A DNA stretch of 29,115 nucleotides from assembly GCF_050176255.1 (NCBI RefSeq), contig NZ_JBFXIE010000041.1. One strand, 5' to 3'. This document shows positions 1-9,490 of the stretch, piece after piece. Below the pieces are notes generated by a model that saw only the letters and a list, made by a program, of their open reading frames with translations, searched no databases and was not told the DNA's origin. Position 1 is the stretch's first letter; the number at the start of each line of letters is the position of its first letter. This stretch comes from JBFXIE01 sp050176255. Lineage in GTDB: Bacteria; Pseudomonadota; Gammaproteobacteria; Burkholderiales; Burkholderiaceae_C. A program made the translations under genes and the position numbers.

Positions 1-930
1 CATGCCAAACAGCCCGGCCACGGCGGGCAGCAGCAGGTTGAGCACGATGGGCAGCACCACGATGAAGGCCGCGCCAAAAAAGCTGCCCATGATGGAACCC
101 AGCCCGCCGATGATCACCATGAACAGCAGCTTGAAGGACATGTCCACCGAGAAGGCCGCCGGCTCCCAGGCGCCCAGGTGCACGAAGCCCCACAGCGCAC
201 CGGCCATGCCGACGATGAACGAGCTGACGGCAAACGCCGACAGCTTGGCGTACATCGGGCGGATGCCGATCACGCTGGCGGCCACGTCCATATCGCGAAT
301 CGCCATCCACTCGCGGCCGATGGCGCTGCGCACCAGGTTCTTGGCCAGGACGGCCATGATGACCAGCACCGCCAGGCAAAACAGGTACTTGGACTGCGCC
401 GACTGGATGGGCAGGCCCAGCACTTCCAGGTTGCTCACCGACACCGAGCCCGAGGGCGAGTCGTTGGTGAACCACTTGATGCGCAGGAACATCCAGTCGC
501 TGAAGAACTGCGCCGCCAGCGTGGCCACCGCCAGGTACAGGCCCTTGACGCGCAGGCTGGGCAGGCCGAACAAAATGCCGAAGAAGGTGGCGCACAGGCC
601 GCCCAGGATCAGCGCGGGGATCAGGGGCATGTCGGGCACGCGCGCCACGAAGTTGTAGGCGCCATACGCTCCCACCGCCATGAAGGCGCCCGAGCCCAGC
701 GAGATCTGGCCGCAGTAGCCCACCAGAATGTTCACCCCCAGGGCGGCCAGCGACATGATGACCAGCGGCGTCAGGATGGCCAGATAGAAATAGTCGGTGG
801 CCAGCATGGGCACCACGATGAAGGCCGCCGCAATCAGCAGCCAGATGGCCACCTTGTCCTGCAGGATGGGGAAGACCTGCTGGTCGGCGCGGTAGCTGGT
901 CTTGAACTGACCGTTTTCTCTGTAGAACAT
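1..930 (-). CDS. livM: Branched-chain amino acid-type ABC transporter permease LivM (3' end outside window)
   Basis: This is an inner-membrane permease subunit of a LivFGHMK-type ABC importer, which moves a branched-chain amino acid or related carboxylate/amide across the membrane. The start at 928-930 follows a good ribosome binding site (AGAAGGAGA, read on the minus strand). The 310 visible residues begin MFYRENGQFK and contain several hydrophobic spans. They include the family segment GYCGQISLGSGAF and a later VIIGGLGSIMGSFFGA stretch typical of the conserved EAA-like loop of this permease class. The frame is open to the window edge with no stop, so the C-terminus is missing; LivM proteins are commonly about 330-420 residues. 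It is the last visible gene of the minus-strand ligase-livG-livH-livM operon, separated from livH by a 112-nt hairpin-rich spacer. The substrate cannot be read from the permease; the linked acyl-CoA ligase suggests a carboxylic acid. Confidence 0.9.
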   Translation of the reverse strand, partial: MFYRENGQFKTSYRADQQVFPILQDKVAIWLLIAAAFIVVPMLATDYFYLAILTPLVIMSLAALGVNILVGYCGQISLGSGAFMAVGAYGAYNFVARVPDMPLIPALILGGLCATFFGILFGLPSLRVKGLYLAVATLAAQFFSDWMFLRIKWFTNDSPSGSVSVSNLEVLGLPIQSAQSKYLFCLAVLVIMAVLAKNLVRSAIGREWMAIRDMDVAASVIGIRPMYAKLSAFAVSSFIVGMAGALWGFVHLGAWEPAAFSVDMSFKLLFMVIIGGLGSIMGSFFGAAFIVVLPIVLNLLLPAVAGLFGM

Positions 931-935
931 TCTCT

Positions 936-950
936 ATGTCTCCTTCTTAA
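936..950 (-). promoter_or_regulatory. Ribosome binding site of livM
   Basis: On the minus strand the sequence reads TTAAGAAGGAGACATAGAG just before the ATG at 930-928. AGAAGGAGA is a near-ideal Shine-Dalgarno element. It fixes the livM start and suggests independent strong initiation downstream of the structured livH-livM spacer. Confidence 0.75.
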
Positions 951-973
951 CCGGGGCGATGATCTTCTGGCTT

Positions 974-1054
974 AGGGCACTGCGTGCCCAGCGCCTAAAA
1001 ATCATTCTTTGCTTGCGCAAAGTGCCCTTTGGGCAGATCGCGTTACACGCGATC
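974..1054 (-). promoter_or_regulatory. Hairpin-rich livH-livM intergenic spacer with mutually exclusive stems
   Basis: The spacer and the end of livH hold several perfect inverted repeats. GATCGCGT/ACGCGATC (1036-1043 with 1047-1054, loop of 3) overlaps the livH stop codon. TGCCC/GGGCA pairs 1023-1027 with 1031-1035. CTTTGC/GCAAAG pairs 1007-1012 with 1017-1022. GGGCAC/GTGCCC pairs 975-980 with 984-989. AGGGCAC (974-980) can instead pair with GTGCCCT (1022-1028), so some stems exclude others. None is followed by a clear U-tract on the minus strand, so a simple intrinsic terminator is unlikely. An mRNA processing/stability element or partial attenuator between the two permease genes is more plausible. 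Confidence 0.55.
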
Positions 1055-1972
1055 AATGATTTTTTCGCCGAACAAACCTTGCGGCCTGAACAGCAGGAAC
1101 ACCAGGGCCAGCACGTAGGCGAACCAGATCTCGATGCCGCCGCCCACGAAGGGGCCCAGGTACACCTCGGACAGCTTTTCGCCCACGCCGATGATCAGGC
1201 CGCCGATGATGGCGCCGGGCACCGAGGTCAAACCGCCCAAAATGACCACCGGCAGGGCGCGCAGTGCTACGGTTGTGAGAGTGAACTGCACCCCCAGCTT
1301 GGAGCCCCAGATCATCCCGGCCACCAGCGCCACCACGCCTGCCACGCACCACACGATCACCCAGATGCGGCTGAGCGGAATGCCGATGGACTGGGCCGCC
1401 TGGTGGTCGTCGGCCACGGCGCGCAGGGCGCGGCCGGTGCTGGTCTTCTGGAAGAACACCGACAGCGCCGCCACCAGCGCGGCGGCAATCAGGGCGGCAA
1501 TCACGTCTTCCTGGTTGACCATCACGCCGCCCTCGAAGATGGAGTCAAGCACGAACACCGGGTCTTTGGGCATGCCGATGTCGATCTTGTAGATCTCGCT
1601 GCCAAACAGCGTCTGGCCCACGCCTTCCAGAAAGTAGGTGATGCCCAGCGTGGCCATCAGCAGCGTGGCCGCGTCCTGGTTGACCAGGTGGCGCAGCACC
1701 AGCCGCTCGATGAACCAGGCGCAGATGAACATCACGCCCGCCGCCAGCACGAAGGCCGCCACGTTGGCGGCGATCTTGTTGTCGATGCCCGTCCATTGCG
1801 GAATCCATTCCGCAAAGCGCGCCATCGCCAGGGCGGCGAACAGCACCATCGCCCCCTGGGCAAAGTTGAACACGCCCGAGGCCTTGAAGATCAGCACAAA
1901 GCCCAGTGCCACCAGCGCGTAGAGCATGCCGGCCATCAGGCCGCCAAGCAGTGTTTCCAGAAAGAATGCCAT
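1043..1972 (-). CDS. livH: Branched-chain amino acid-type ABC transporter permease LivH
   Basis: This is the second inner-membrane permease subunit of the LivFGHMK-type importer, partnering LivM. The 309-residue protein has the usual LivH length (about 290-310). It opens with a hydrophobic helix (MAFFLETLLGGLMAGMLYAL) and the family segment GVFNFAQGAMVLFAA. It carries ATLGITYFLEG mid-protein and VVILGGLTSVPGAIIGGLI near the C-terminus, the loop that contacts the ATPase. The start at 1972 is preceded by GGAGACTC on the minus strand, a clear ribosome binding site. It lies 27 nt downstream of livG in the same operon. The stop codon (1043-1045, TAA) sits inside a perfect 8-bp hairpin. Assignment to the family is firm; the transported substrate is not known. 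Confidence 0.93.
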   Translation of the reverse strand: MAFFLETLLGGLMAGMLYALVALGFVLIFKASGVFNFAQGAMVLFAALAMARFAEWIPQWTGIDNKIAANVAAFVLAAGVMFICAWFIERLVLRHLVNQDAATLLMATLGITYFLEGVGQTLFGSEIYKIDIGMPKDPVFVLDSIFEGGVMVNQEDVIAALIAAALVAALSVFFQKTSTGRALRAVADDHQAAQSIGIPLSRIWVIVWCVAGVVALVAGMIWGSKLGVQFTLTTVALRALPVVILGGLTSVPGAIIGGLIIGVGEKLSEVYLGPFVGGGIEIWFAYVLALVFLLFRPQGLFGEKIIDRV

Positions 1973-1999
1973 TGAGAGTCTCCGGTGTTGCGTGGTGTG

Positions 2000-2785
2000 T
2001 CAGTGGCTGGTGCCCAGATAGGCGCGGATCACGTCTTCGTTGTTGCGCACCTCTTCAGGCTCGCCGTCGCCGATCTTCTTGCCGTAGTCCAGCACCACGA
2101 CGCGGTCCGAGATGTCCATCACCACGCCCATGTCGTGCTCGATCAGCACGATGGTGGTGCCAAATTCATCGTTCACGTCCAGGATGAAGCGGCACATGTC
2201 CTGCTTTTCTTCCACGTTCATGCCGGCCATGGGCTCGTCGAGCAGCAGCACCTGCGGCTCCATGGCCAGGGCTCTTCCTAAGTCCACGCGCTTTTGCAGG
2301 CCGTAGGGCAGCTGGCCCACGGGTGTCTTGCGAAAGGCCTGGATCTCCAGAAAGTCGATGATGTGCTCCACCTTTTCGCGGTGGGCAATCTCTTCTTTTT
2401 CTGCCGGGCCCCAGCGCAGCGCCTGCAGCAGCAGGTTGCTTTTGATCTTGAGGTTGCGCCCGGTCATGATGTTGTCGATCACGCTCATGCCCTTGAACAG
2501 CGCCAGGTTCTGGAAGGTGCGTGCCACGCCCATCTCGGCCACCTGGCGGCTGTTCATGTGGGCGAAAGTCTGGCCGCGGAAGGTGATCGAGCCCTCGGAC
2601 GGCGTATAGACGCCGTTGATGCAGTTGAGCATGGACGACTTGCCCGCGCCGTTGGGGCCGATGATGGAGCGGATCTCGTGCTCGCGCACGTTGAACGAGA
2701 TGTCCGTCAGCGCCTTCACGCCGCCAAAGCGCAGGCTGATGTTCTTGATGTCCAAAATGACATCGCCGATCTTTTTCTGTGTCAT
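2000..2785 (-). CDS. livG: ABC transporter ATP-binding protein, LivG type
   Basis: This is the cytoplasmic ATPase that powers the LivH/LivM permease. In 261 residues it has Walker A GPNGAGKS (43-50), a Q-loop region around FQNLALF (91-97), a LivG-style signature LPYGLQKRVDLGRAL (159-173) in place of canonical LSGGQ, Walker B VLLLDEP (179-185) and the switch histidine in LIEHDMG (214-220). The C-terminal tail with DGEPEEVRNNEDVIRAYLG is characteristic of LivG rather than the shorter LivF. It starts 15 nt after the acyl-CoA ligase stop and ends 27 nt before livH, so the four genes very probably form one transcript. No LivF or periplasmic binding protein is visible; they may lie beyond the left edge. 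Confidence 0.94.
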   Translation of the reverse strand: MTQKKIGDVILDIKNISLRFGGVKALTDISFNVREHEIRSIIGPNGAGKSSMLNCINGVYTPSEGSITFRGQTFAHMNSRQVAEMGVARTFQNLALFKGMSVIDNIMTGRNLKIKSNLLLQALRWGPAEKEEIAHREKVEHIIDFLEIQAFRKTPVGQLPYGLQKRVDLGRALAMEPQVLLLDEPMAGMNVEEKQDMCRFILDVNDEFGTTIVLIEHDMGVVMDISDRVVVLDYGKKIGDGEPEEVRNNEDVIRAYLGTSH

Positions 2786-2800
2786 GGCTGTGCGTCCCGG

Positions 2801-4726
2801 TCAGGCTTTGGCAGGATGGGTTTTGGCGTCCACGATGGTCAGGGTGGCGCTCACGCTGCCGGTGCGGCCGTCCTCGAACTTGACCTGGGTCTCGATGAAC
2901 TGCTCCTTCTTGTCCGAATACAGCGCATCGACCAGCACGCCGTACTTTTGCGCGATGAAGCCGCGGCGCACCTTGCGGGTGCGGGTCAGCTCGTCGTCGT
3001 CGGGGTCCAGCTCCTTGTGCAGCACCAGAAAGCGCGCCACCTGGGTGTCTGCCATGCCGGGCTCGCCGGCCAGGTCGGCGTTGACCTGTGCAATGCAGTC
3101 GGCGATCAGGTCCAGCACCCTGGGCTTGGAGGCCAGATCCACGTAGCCCGCGTAGGGCATGTTCTGGCGCTCGGCCCAGTTGCCCACGGCCTCGAAGTCG
3201 ATGTTGATGAAGGCGCAGACCTTGTCGCGGTCGTGACCGAAGCACACGGCTTCTTTGACGTACGAGAAGAACTTGAGCTTGTTCTCGATGTAGTTGGGCG
3301 CGAACATGGCGCCGCCGGCCAGCTTGCCCACGTCTTTGGCGCGGTCGATGATGCGCAGCTGCCCCTCGGCGTCGATCACGCCGGCGTCGCCGGTGTGAAA
3401 CCACCCCTCGGCGTCAATCACCTCGGCGGTGGCGTCGGGGCGTTTGTAGTATTCCTTGAGCACCGGCGCGCCCTTGACCAGCACCTCGCCGTTGTTGGCA
3501 ATCTTGAGCTGGATGCCCGGCGCCGCCTGGCCCACGGTATTCAGGTTCACCTGGCCGTCGCGCTGCAGGCAGACATAGGCGCAGGTTTCGGTCTGGCCGT
3601 AGAACTGCTTGAGGTTGATGCCGATGGAGCGAAAGAAGCGAAACAGATCGGGCCCGATGGCCGCGCCCGCCGTGTAGGCCACGCGGATGCGCGACAGCCC
3701 CATGGCGTTGCGCAGCGGGCCGTAGATCATGAAGTCGCCCAGCCGGTACTGCAGGCGGTCCAGCAGCCCGACCGGCTTGCCGTCCAGAATGTCAGAGCCC
3801 ACGCGGCGCGCCAGCGCCATGCATTTTTCAAACAGCCAGCGCTTGGGCGGCGCGGCGTCTTCCATGCGGATCTGGATGGAGGTCAGCATGCCTTCAAACA
3901 CGCGCGGCGGCGCAAAGTAATAGGTGGGCCCGATCTCGCGCATGTCGATGCTCACCGTGCTGGCCGATTCCGGGCAGTTGATGGTGTAGCCCGCCACCAG
4001 CCACTGGGCCAGCGAGAACAGGTGGTCGCCCACCCAGGCGGGCGGCAAATAAGAAATGATGCAGTCGCTGGGGCCCAGCTTGTCCACCTCGGTGGCCCCC
4101 CGGGCGGCGCCAATGAAGCTGGCATGCGTCTGGCACACGCCCTTGGGCTTGCCGGTGGTGCCCGAGGTGTACAGGATGACCGACACATCATCGGGCTGGT
4201 TTTGCTCGACCAGCGTCTGCCAGGCGCCGGGGTGGGCTTTGTCCCACTCGGCGCCGCGCGCCAGCAGCTGCTCCATGCTGATCAGACCGGGCTGGTCGTA
4301 GTGGCGCAGGCCGCGCGGGTCGTCGTAGATGATGTGCCGGATGCCGGGCACGGTCTCGCGCACCTCCAGCAGCTTGTCCACCTGCTCCTGGTTTTCGGCG
4401 AAGGCGAAGGCGATGTCCGCATCCTGGATGACGAAGGTCATCTCGGCGGCCACCGCGTCCTGGTACAGCGGAATGGGCACGCCGCCCACGCTTTGCACCG
4501 CCACGAAGCCCATGTACAGGTGCGGCCGGTTGTCGCTGATCAGCGCCAGGTTCTGGCCCCTGGCAAAGCCCAGGGACAGCAGGCCGCAGGCCATGTGGCG
4601 CACCTCGGTGGCGGCGCGCTGCCAGCTCCATGTCTGCCAGATGCCATATTCTTTCTCGCGCAAAGCGGCAGCCTCGGGGCGCTGCGCTGCGTGCTGCAAC
4701 AACAGATGGGGGAATGTGGACTTCAT
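2801..4726 (-). CDS. AMP-forming acyl-CoA synthetase (long-chain fatty acid-CoA ligase-like)
   Basis: This enzyme of the ANL superfamily activates a carboxylic acid with ATP to an acyl-adenylate and then to an acyl-CoA. The 641 residues contain the P-loop-like motif YTSGTTGKPKG (186-196), the adenylate-binding YGQTET (376-381), GWFHTGD (441-447) and the hinge region IIDRAKDVGKLAGGAMFAP (about 459-477). Length and motif spacing match long FadD15-like ligases. The start at 4726 follows AGGAACAGGA on the minus strand. As first gene of the liv operon it probably activates the acid imported by the transporter; similar ligase-liv clusters occur in betaproteobacterial fatty or aromatic acid catabolism. 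The exact acyl substrate cannot be determined from the sequence. Confidence 0.9.
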   Translation of the reverse strand: MKSTFPHLLLQHAAQRPEAAALREKEYGIWQTWSWQRAATEVRHMACGLLSLGFARGQNLALISDNRPHLYMGFVAVQSVGGVPIPLYQDAVAAEMTFVIQDADIAFAFAENQEQVDKLLEVRETVPGIRHIIYDDPRGLRHYDQPGLISMEQLLARGAEWDKAHPGAWQTLVEQNQPDDVSVILYTSGTTGKPKGVCQTHASFIGAARGATEVDKLGPSDCIISYLPPAWVGDHLFSLAQWLVAGYTINCPESASTVSIDMREIGPTYYFAPPRVFEGMLTSIQIRMEDAAPPKRWLFEKCMALARRVGSDILDGKPVGLLDRLQYRLGDFMIYGPLRNAMGLSRIRVAYTAGAAIGPDLFRFFRSIGINLKQFYGQTETCAYVCLQRDGQVNLNTVGQAAPGIQLKIANNGEVLVKGAPVLKEYYKRPDATAEVIDAEGWFHTGDAGVIDAEGQLRIIDRAKDVGKLAGGAMFAPNYIENKLKFFSYVKEAVCFGHDRDKVCAFINIDFEAVGNWAERQNMPYAGYVDLASKPRVLDLIADCIAQVNADLAGEPGMADTQVARFLVLHKELDPDDDELTRTRKVRRGFIAQKYGVLVDALYSDKKEQFIETQVKFEDGRTGSVSATLTIVDAKTHPAKA

Positions 4727-4972
4727 TCCTGTTCCTATCGGGTTCTATGAAGGGCCGCGGCGCGTCAGCCTGGGGGCAACGTGATCCGCCACACGATTGC
4801 AACCGATGGTAGGGATGACTTTGACTCCATCTTGTCTTCATGGCGACAATCTCAGGGTTATTCCTCAGGGGTCATTCCCTGATGCATGGCCCGGTGCCCG
4901 CGGGGGGGCAGGCTGCGCTGCGATGACCCGCCACGGCAAGGGGCGGGTGGGCACGGCGGTATCCTTGCGGCC

Positions 4973-6700
4973 ATGTACGTCCCGTTCTTCGGCCTAGAGC
5001 ACCCGCCGTTTTCCATTGCCCCCGACCCGCGCTACCTGTTCATGAGCGAGCGCCACCGCGAGGCGCTGGCGCATCTGCTGTACGGGCTGGACGCGGGGGG
5101 CGGCTTCGTGCTGCTCACCGGGGACATTGGCACCGGCAAGACCACGGTATGCCGCTGCTTTCTGGAGCAGATTCCGGCCCACTGCAACGTGGCCTATATC
5201 TTCAACCCCAAGCTGACGGTGCCCGAGCTGCTGCGCTCCATCTGCGACGAATTCGGCGTGGCCCACCGCCCGGCAGTGCCCGGGGCCGAGACCGTCAAGG
5301 ACTGCCTGGATCCGCTCAATGACTTTTTGCTGCAGCAGCACGCCGCCGGGCGCAACAACGTGCTCATCATCGATGAGGCGCAAAACCTGGCCCCCGACGT
5401 GCTGGAGCAGCTGCGCTTGCTCACCAACCTGGAGACCAGCGAGCGCAAGCTGCTGCAGATCATCCTCATCGGCCAGCCCGAGCTGCGCGCCATGGTGGCG
5501 GCGCCCGAGCTGGAGCAGCTGGCGCAGCGCGTGATTGCGCGCTACCACCTGGACGCGCTGAGCGCCGATGAAACCCGCCAGTACATCGCCCATCGCCTGG
5601 CCGTGGCGGGCTGGCACGGGCCGCTGCCGTTTCAGCGCCGCACGCTGGCGCGCGTGCATGCCCTCACGGGCGGCGTGCCCCGGCGCATCAATCTGCTGTG
5701 CGACCGCGCCTTGTTGGGCGCCTACAGCGCCGGGGTGCGCGAGGTCAGCCCCGCCATGCTGCGCCGCGCGGCGCGCGAGGTGTTCGACCAGTCCGCTGCC
5801 GCCCGGCCCGCCGCCGCCCGCGCGATGCCGGGCATGCGCTGGCGCGCGGCCCTGGTAGGCGCTGTGGCGGGCGCGGCTGCGGTGGGCGCACTGGGCTGGG
5901 CCGCAGGCTGGTGGCCCCAGCAGACCCTGGCGCCCACCAGTGCAGGCGGCCAGCCCCTGACGCGTGCGCCGGCTCTGGCTGCATCTGCCGCCTCTGCGGC
6001 ACTCGCCGCCGCGTCTGGTGCACCCGCCACTGCGTCGTCAGCTGCGGCATCTGCAGTATCTGCGGCGTCGGCGCCCGCTGCCACGCTGGCGCAGTTTCTG
6101 GCGGCCCAGCCGGCGGGTGAGGGGCTTGCGGCCTGGCAGGGGTTGGCGCAGGCCTGGCAGGCCCGCGTGCCTGCCGCCGTGGCCGATCCCTGCGCCGCGC
6201 TGGCGGCAGACGGCCTGCGCTGCTGGCGCAGCCGCCGCGCCAGTCTGGGCCTGCTGCGCCTGATCGACCGGCCGGTGCTGCTCACGCTGCGGCCGGCCGA
6301 CCAGGCGGGCGGCGTGGCAGCCGTATTGCTCCAACTGGACGGCGATCTGGCCACGCTGCAGGGCGCAGACGGCGCCGCGCTGCAGGTGCCCGTGGCCGAT
6401 CTTGCGCCGTTGTGGCACGGCGAGATCGCCACGCTGTGGCGGGCACCCGCTTATCTGCCCGAGGGTGGCGACATTACCGTCACCGCCGCCGGCGCCGCCT
6501 GGCTGGACCAGCAGCTGGCGCTGGCCGGCGCCGGCCCGTCCCCGACACGCGGGGTGACTGGCGCAGCGCGGCGCGCACGCATTCACCAGTTTCAGCTGCG
6601 CCAGGGGCTCACGCCCGATGGCCAGGCTGGACCCATGACCCTGATGTTGCTCAACCGCGCCGCTGGCGTGCAAGAACCACGTCTGCACAGCGGAGCCTGA
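4973..6700 (+). CDS. ExeA/GspA-like AAA ATPase with C-terminal peptidoglycan-binding domain
   Basis: This is a bitopic inner-membrane ATPase related to ExeA/GspA, which in Aeromonas works with ExeB to place the type II secretion secretin through the peptidoglycan. The start at 4973 (MYVPFFGLEHPPFSIAPDPR) is chosen because the family begins with this motif. An upstream in-frame ATG at 4886 would add 29 unconserved residues. Walker A is GDIGTGKT (50-57) and Walker B VLIIDEAQ (130-137). A membrane span lies at about 290-314, followed by an Ala-rich periplasmic linker with low-complexity sequence. A peptidoglycan-binding_1-like segment (about 535-570, IHQFQLRQGLTPDGQAG) ends the 575-residue protein. 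The GspB gene follows 4 nt later. No other secretion genes are visible, so its partner machine is unknown. Confidence 0.9.
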   Translation: MYVPFFGLEHPPFSIAPDPRYLFMSERHREALAHLLYGLDAGGGFVLLTGDIGTGKTTVCRCFLEQIPAHCNVAYIFNPKLTVPELLRSICDEFGVAHRPAVPGAETVKDCLDPLNDFLLQQHAAGRNNVLIIDEAQNLAPDVLEQLRLLTNLETSERKLLQIILIGQPELRAMVAAPELEQLAQRVIARYHLDALSADETRQYIAHRLAVAGWHGPLPFQRRTLARVHALTGGVPRRINLLCDRALLGAYSAGVREVSPAMLRRAAREVFDQSAAARPAAARAMPGMRWRAALVGAVAGAAAVGALGWAAGWWPQQTLAPTSAGGQPLTRAPALAASAASAALAAASGAPATASSAAASAVSAASAPAATLAQFLAAQPAGEGLAAWQGLAQAWQARVPAAVADPCAALAADGLRCWRSRRASLGLLRLIDRPVLLTLRPADQAGGVAAVLLQLDGDLATLQGADGAALQVPVADLAPLWHGEIATLWRAPAYLPEGGDITVTAAGAAWLDQQLALAGAGPSPTRGVTGAARRARIHQFQLRQGLTPDGQAGPMTLMLLNRAAGVQEPRLHSGA

Positions 6701-6704
6701 AACC

Positions 6705-7490
<786 letters not shown>

Positions 7491-7606
7491 GGGCACCACT
7501 GGTCGGGCGCGTTGCGGCAGGCACTGGATTGCCGCTGCCTGCCATCACGCCGGTTCGTGGTATTCCCGCTGACCGGGGCGCGCGGGTTTGCCGCATGCTT
7601 GCGTCC

Positions 7607-8368
7607 ATGAGCCAAGACGCATCCCTGCACCAGCGGCGGCGCCCACCCACGGCGCCAGAACTCAGCGGCATTCCGTGGCTGGCGCGGCTGCTGCCGCACG
7701 AGCGCGAGCGCGCGGTGGCAGCGCTGGTGGTGGGCGAGGCCCGTGCCGGCGACTATCTGTGCCGCGTGGGGCGGCCCGTGACCTACTGGTTCGGCGTGGT
7801 GGAGGGTCTGCTCAAGATGAGCGCCGAGAACGCAGACGGATCGCTGATGACCTTCACCGGCGTGCCGCCCGGCGGCTGGTTTGGCGAGGGCACCACCCTC
7901 AAGCGCGAGCCCTACCGCTACAACATCCAGGCGCTGCGCAAAAGCGTGGTGGCGGGCCTGCCCACCGACACCTTTCACTGGCTGCTGGATCACTCCATCG
8001 GCTTCAACCGCTTCGTGATGAACCAGCTCAACGAGCGCCTGGGGCAGTTCATCGCCGCGCGCGAGATCGACCGCCTGAACAGTCCCGACCTGCGCGTGGC
8101 GCGCAACCTGGCGGCGCTGTTCAACCCGGTGCTCTACCCCGGCGTGGGCGAAGTGCTGCGCATCACGCAGCAAGAACTGGCCTACCTGGTCGGCCTGTCG
8201 CGCCAGCGTGTGAACGAGGCGCTGGCAACGCTGGAGGCGCAGGGCGCGATCCGCGTGGAATACGGCGGCCTGCGCGTGCTGAATCTGCAGGCGCTGCGCG
8301 CCACCACGGGCGCTGCGCGGGGTGGCGCGGCGGGCAGTGCACCGGCCGCACAGGCTTGCAGCGCCTGA
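7607..8368 (+). CDS. Crp/Fnr-family transcriptional regulator
   Basis: This is a DNA-binding regulator with an N-terminal cyclic-nucleotide-binding-fold domain (about residues 25-145) and a C-terminal winged helix-turn-helix (about 186-232). The helix-turn-helix contains ITQQELAYLVGLSRQRVNEAL. The cNMP-like pocket reads WFGEGTTLKREPYRYNIQAL and lacks the RxSA/T phosphate-binding motif of cAMP-responsive Crp. No N-terminal cysteine cluster of the Fnr type is present, so its ligand is unknown and cAMP is unlikely. I placed the start at 7607 (MSQDASLHQ, 253 residues); an ATG at 7595 is equally in frame and neither has a strong ribosome binding site. It is encoded alone between gspB and the pseudouridine synthase gene, and its targets cannot be inferred. 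Confidence 0.87.
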   Translation: MSQDASLHQRRRPPTAPELSGIPWLARLLPHERERAVAALVVGEARAGDYLCRVGRPVTYWFGVVEGLLKMSAENADGSLMTFTGVPPGGWFGEGTTLKREPYRYNIQALRKSVVAGLPTDTFHWLLDHSIGFNRFVMNQLNERLGQFIAAREIDRLNSPDLRVARNLAALFNPVLYPGVGEVLRITQQELAYLVGLSRQRVNEALATLEAQGAIRVEYGGLRVLNLQALRATTGAARGGAAGSAPAAQACSA

Positions 8369-8501
8369 GGGCCCAATAGCACACGCCGGTTGCCCTGGCG
8401 CCCAACCGCTGCACCCCGGCCCTGGGTCCGCCAACCCGCTTATTGGACATTCAATGTTTTTTTGCAGCTCTGCGGCGCCCCTGGCGGCGAAAATACCCGC
8501 C

Positions 8502-9458
8502 ATGTCTTCGTCCAGCACCCGTCCCCCTTCACCGGCCAGCGCACCCGCGCCTGCGGCGCCCGCACCCCGTCCGGTGCTGCGCCGGCCCACCCTGGGCGTG
8601 CGCCCGCCGGCACCCGCGGCACTCGCGGCGTCTGCGGCGCCTGCGGCACCTGCGCCTTCAGCGCCCGCCCGCACAGCGCAACCGGCGGCCAGCCCGCGGG
8701 CGCCCGGCTTGTCGCGCCTGAACAAGCGCATGGCCGAGCTGGGCCTTTGCTCGCGCCGCGAGGCCGACGAATGGATTGCCCAAGGCTGGGTGCGCGTCAA
8801 CGGCCAGGTGGCCGCCATGGGATTGCAGGTGGGGCCGCACGATCGCATCGACGTGGACCGCGCCGCCCAGGGCCAGCAGCGCCAGCAGGTCACCATCTTG
8901 CTGCACAAGCCCATGGGCTACGTCAGCGGCCAGGCCGAGGACGGCCACACCCCGGCCGTGGCGCTCATCAACCCGCGCACGCACTGGAAAGACGACCCCA
9001 GCCGCACGCGCTTTGCGCCCGCGCAGCTCAGGGGCCTGGCGCCCTGCGGGCGGCTGGACATCGACTCGGTGGGCCTGCTGGTGCTGACGCAGGACGGCCG
9101 GGTGGCGCGCCAGCTGATCGGCGAGGACTCGACGGTGGACAAGGAATACCTGGTGCGCGTGCAGTATGGCGAACGCACGCTGGACGTGCGCTCGGCCTTC
9201 CCGGCCGACAAGCTGGCGCTGCTGAACCACGGGCTGTCGCTCGATGGCCAGCCGCTCAAGCCCGCGCTGGTGGAATGGCAAAACCCCGAGCAGCTGCGCT
9301 TTGTGCTGCGCGAGGGCAAGAAGCGCCAGATCCGCCGCATGTGCGAGCAGGTTGGCCTGAAGGTGGTGGGCCTCAAGCGCATCCGCATCGGCCAGGTGCT
9401 GCTGGGCAAGCTGCCGCCGGGGCAGTGGCGCTACCTGGCGCCGGGCGAGACCTTCTGA
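8502..9458 (+). CDS. rRNA pseudouridine synthase, RsuA/RluB/RluF family
   Basis: This enzyme isomerises a specific uridine to pseudouridine in ribosomal RNA. After a Pro/Ala-rich, probably disordered extension (about residues 1-68) comes an S4 RNA-binding domain (about 70-115, SRLNKRMAELGLCSRREADEW). The catalytic domain then has KPMGYVSG (136-143) and the active-site motif GRLDIDSVGLL, whose first Asp (D186) is the expected catalytic residue. A late KKRQIRRMCE segment is also typical. The chosen ATG at 8502 gives 318 residues; an upstream in-frame ATG would add unconserved sequence. It resembles RluF/RluB more than RsuA by domain length, but the exact target base cannot be decided from sequence alone. 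Confidence 0.88.
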   Translation: MSSSSTRPPSPASAPAPAAPAPRPVLRRPTLGVRPPAPAALAASAAPAAPAPSAPARTAQPAASPRAPGLSRLNKRMAELGLCSRREADEWIAQGWVRVNGQVAAMGLQVGPHDRIDVDRAAQGQQRQQVTILLHKPMGYVSGQAEDGHTPAVALINPRTHWKDDPSRTRFAPAQLRGLAPCGRLDIDSVGLLVLTQDGRVARQLIGEDSTVDKEYLVRVQYGERTLDVRSAFPADKLALLNHGLSLDGQPLKPALVEWQNPEQLRFVLREGKKRQIRRMCEQVGLKVVGLKRIRIGQVLLGKLPPGQWRYLAPGETF

Positions 9459-9490
9459 AATGCCACGCGCCTGCCTCTTGAACGCAGGCC

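Noticed and set aside
2294..4750. Long open frame on the plus strand across the acyl-CoA ligase and livG genes
   Set aside because: It is antisense to strongly motif-supported genes, is rich in His, Ala, Gln and Val, and shows no domain. High G+C codon bias creates such frames.
4886..4972. Upstream ATG extending the ExeA-like protein by 29 residues
   Set aside because: The added residues (MARCPRGGRL...) are not family-like, while MYVPFFGLEHPPF at 4973 is the known ExeA-type start.
7510..7540. GC-rich inverted repeat after gspB as a terminator
   Set aside because: GGCAGG/CCTGCC can pair, but there is no U-tract and alternative pairings are equally good, so the call is not supported.
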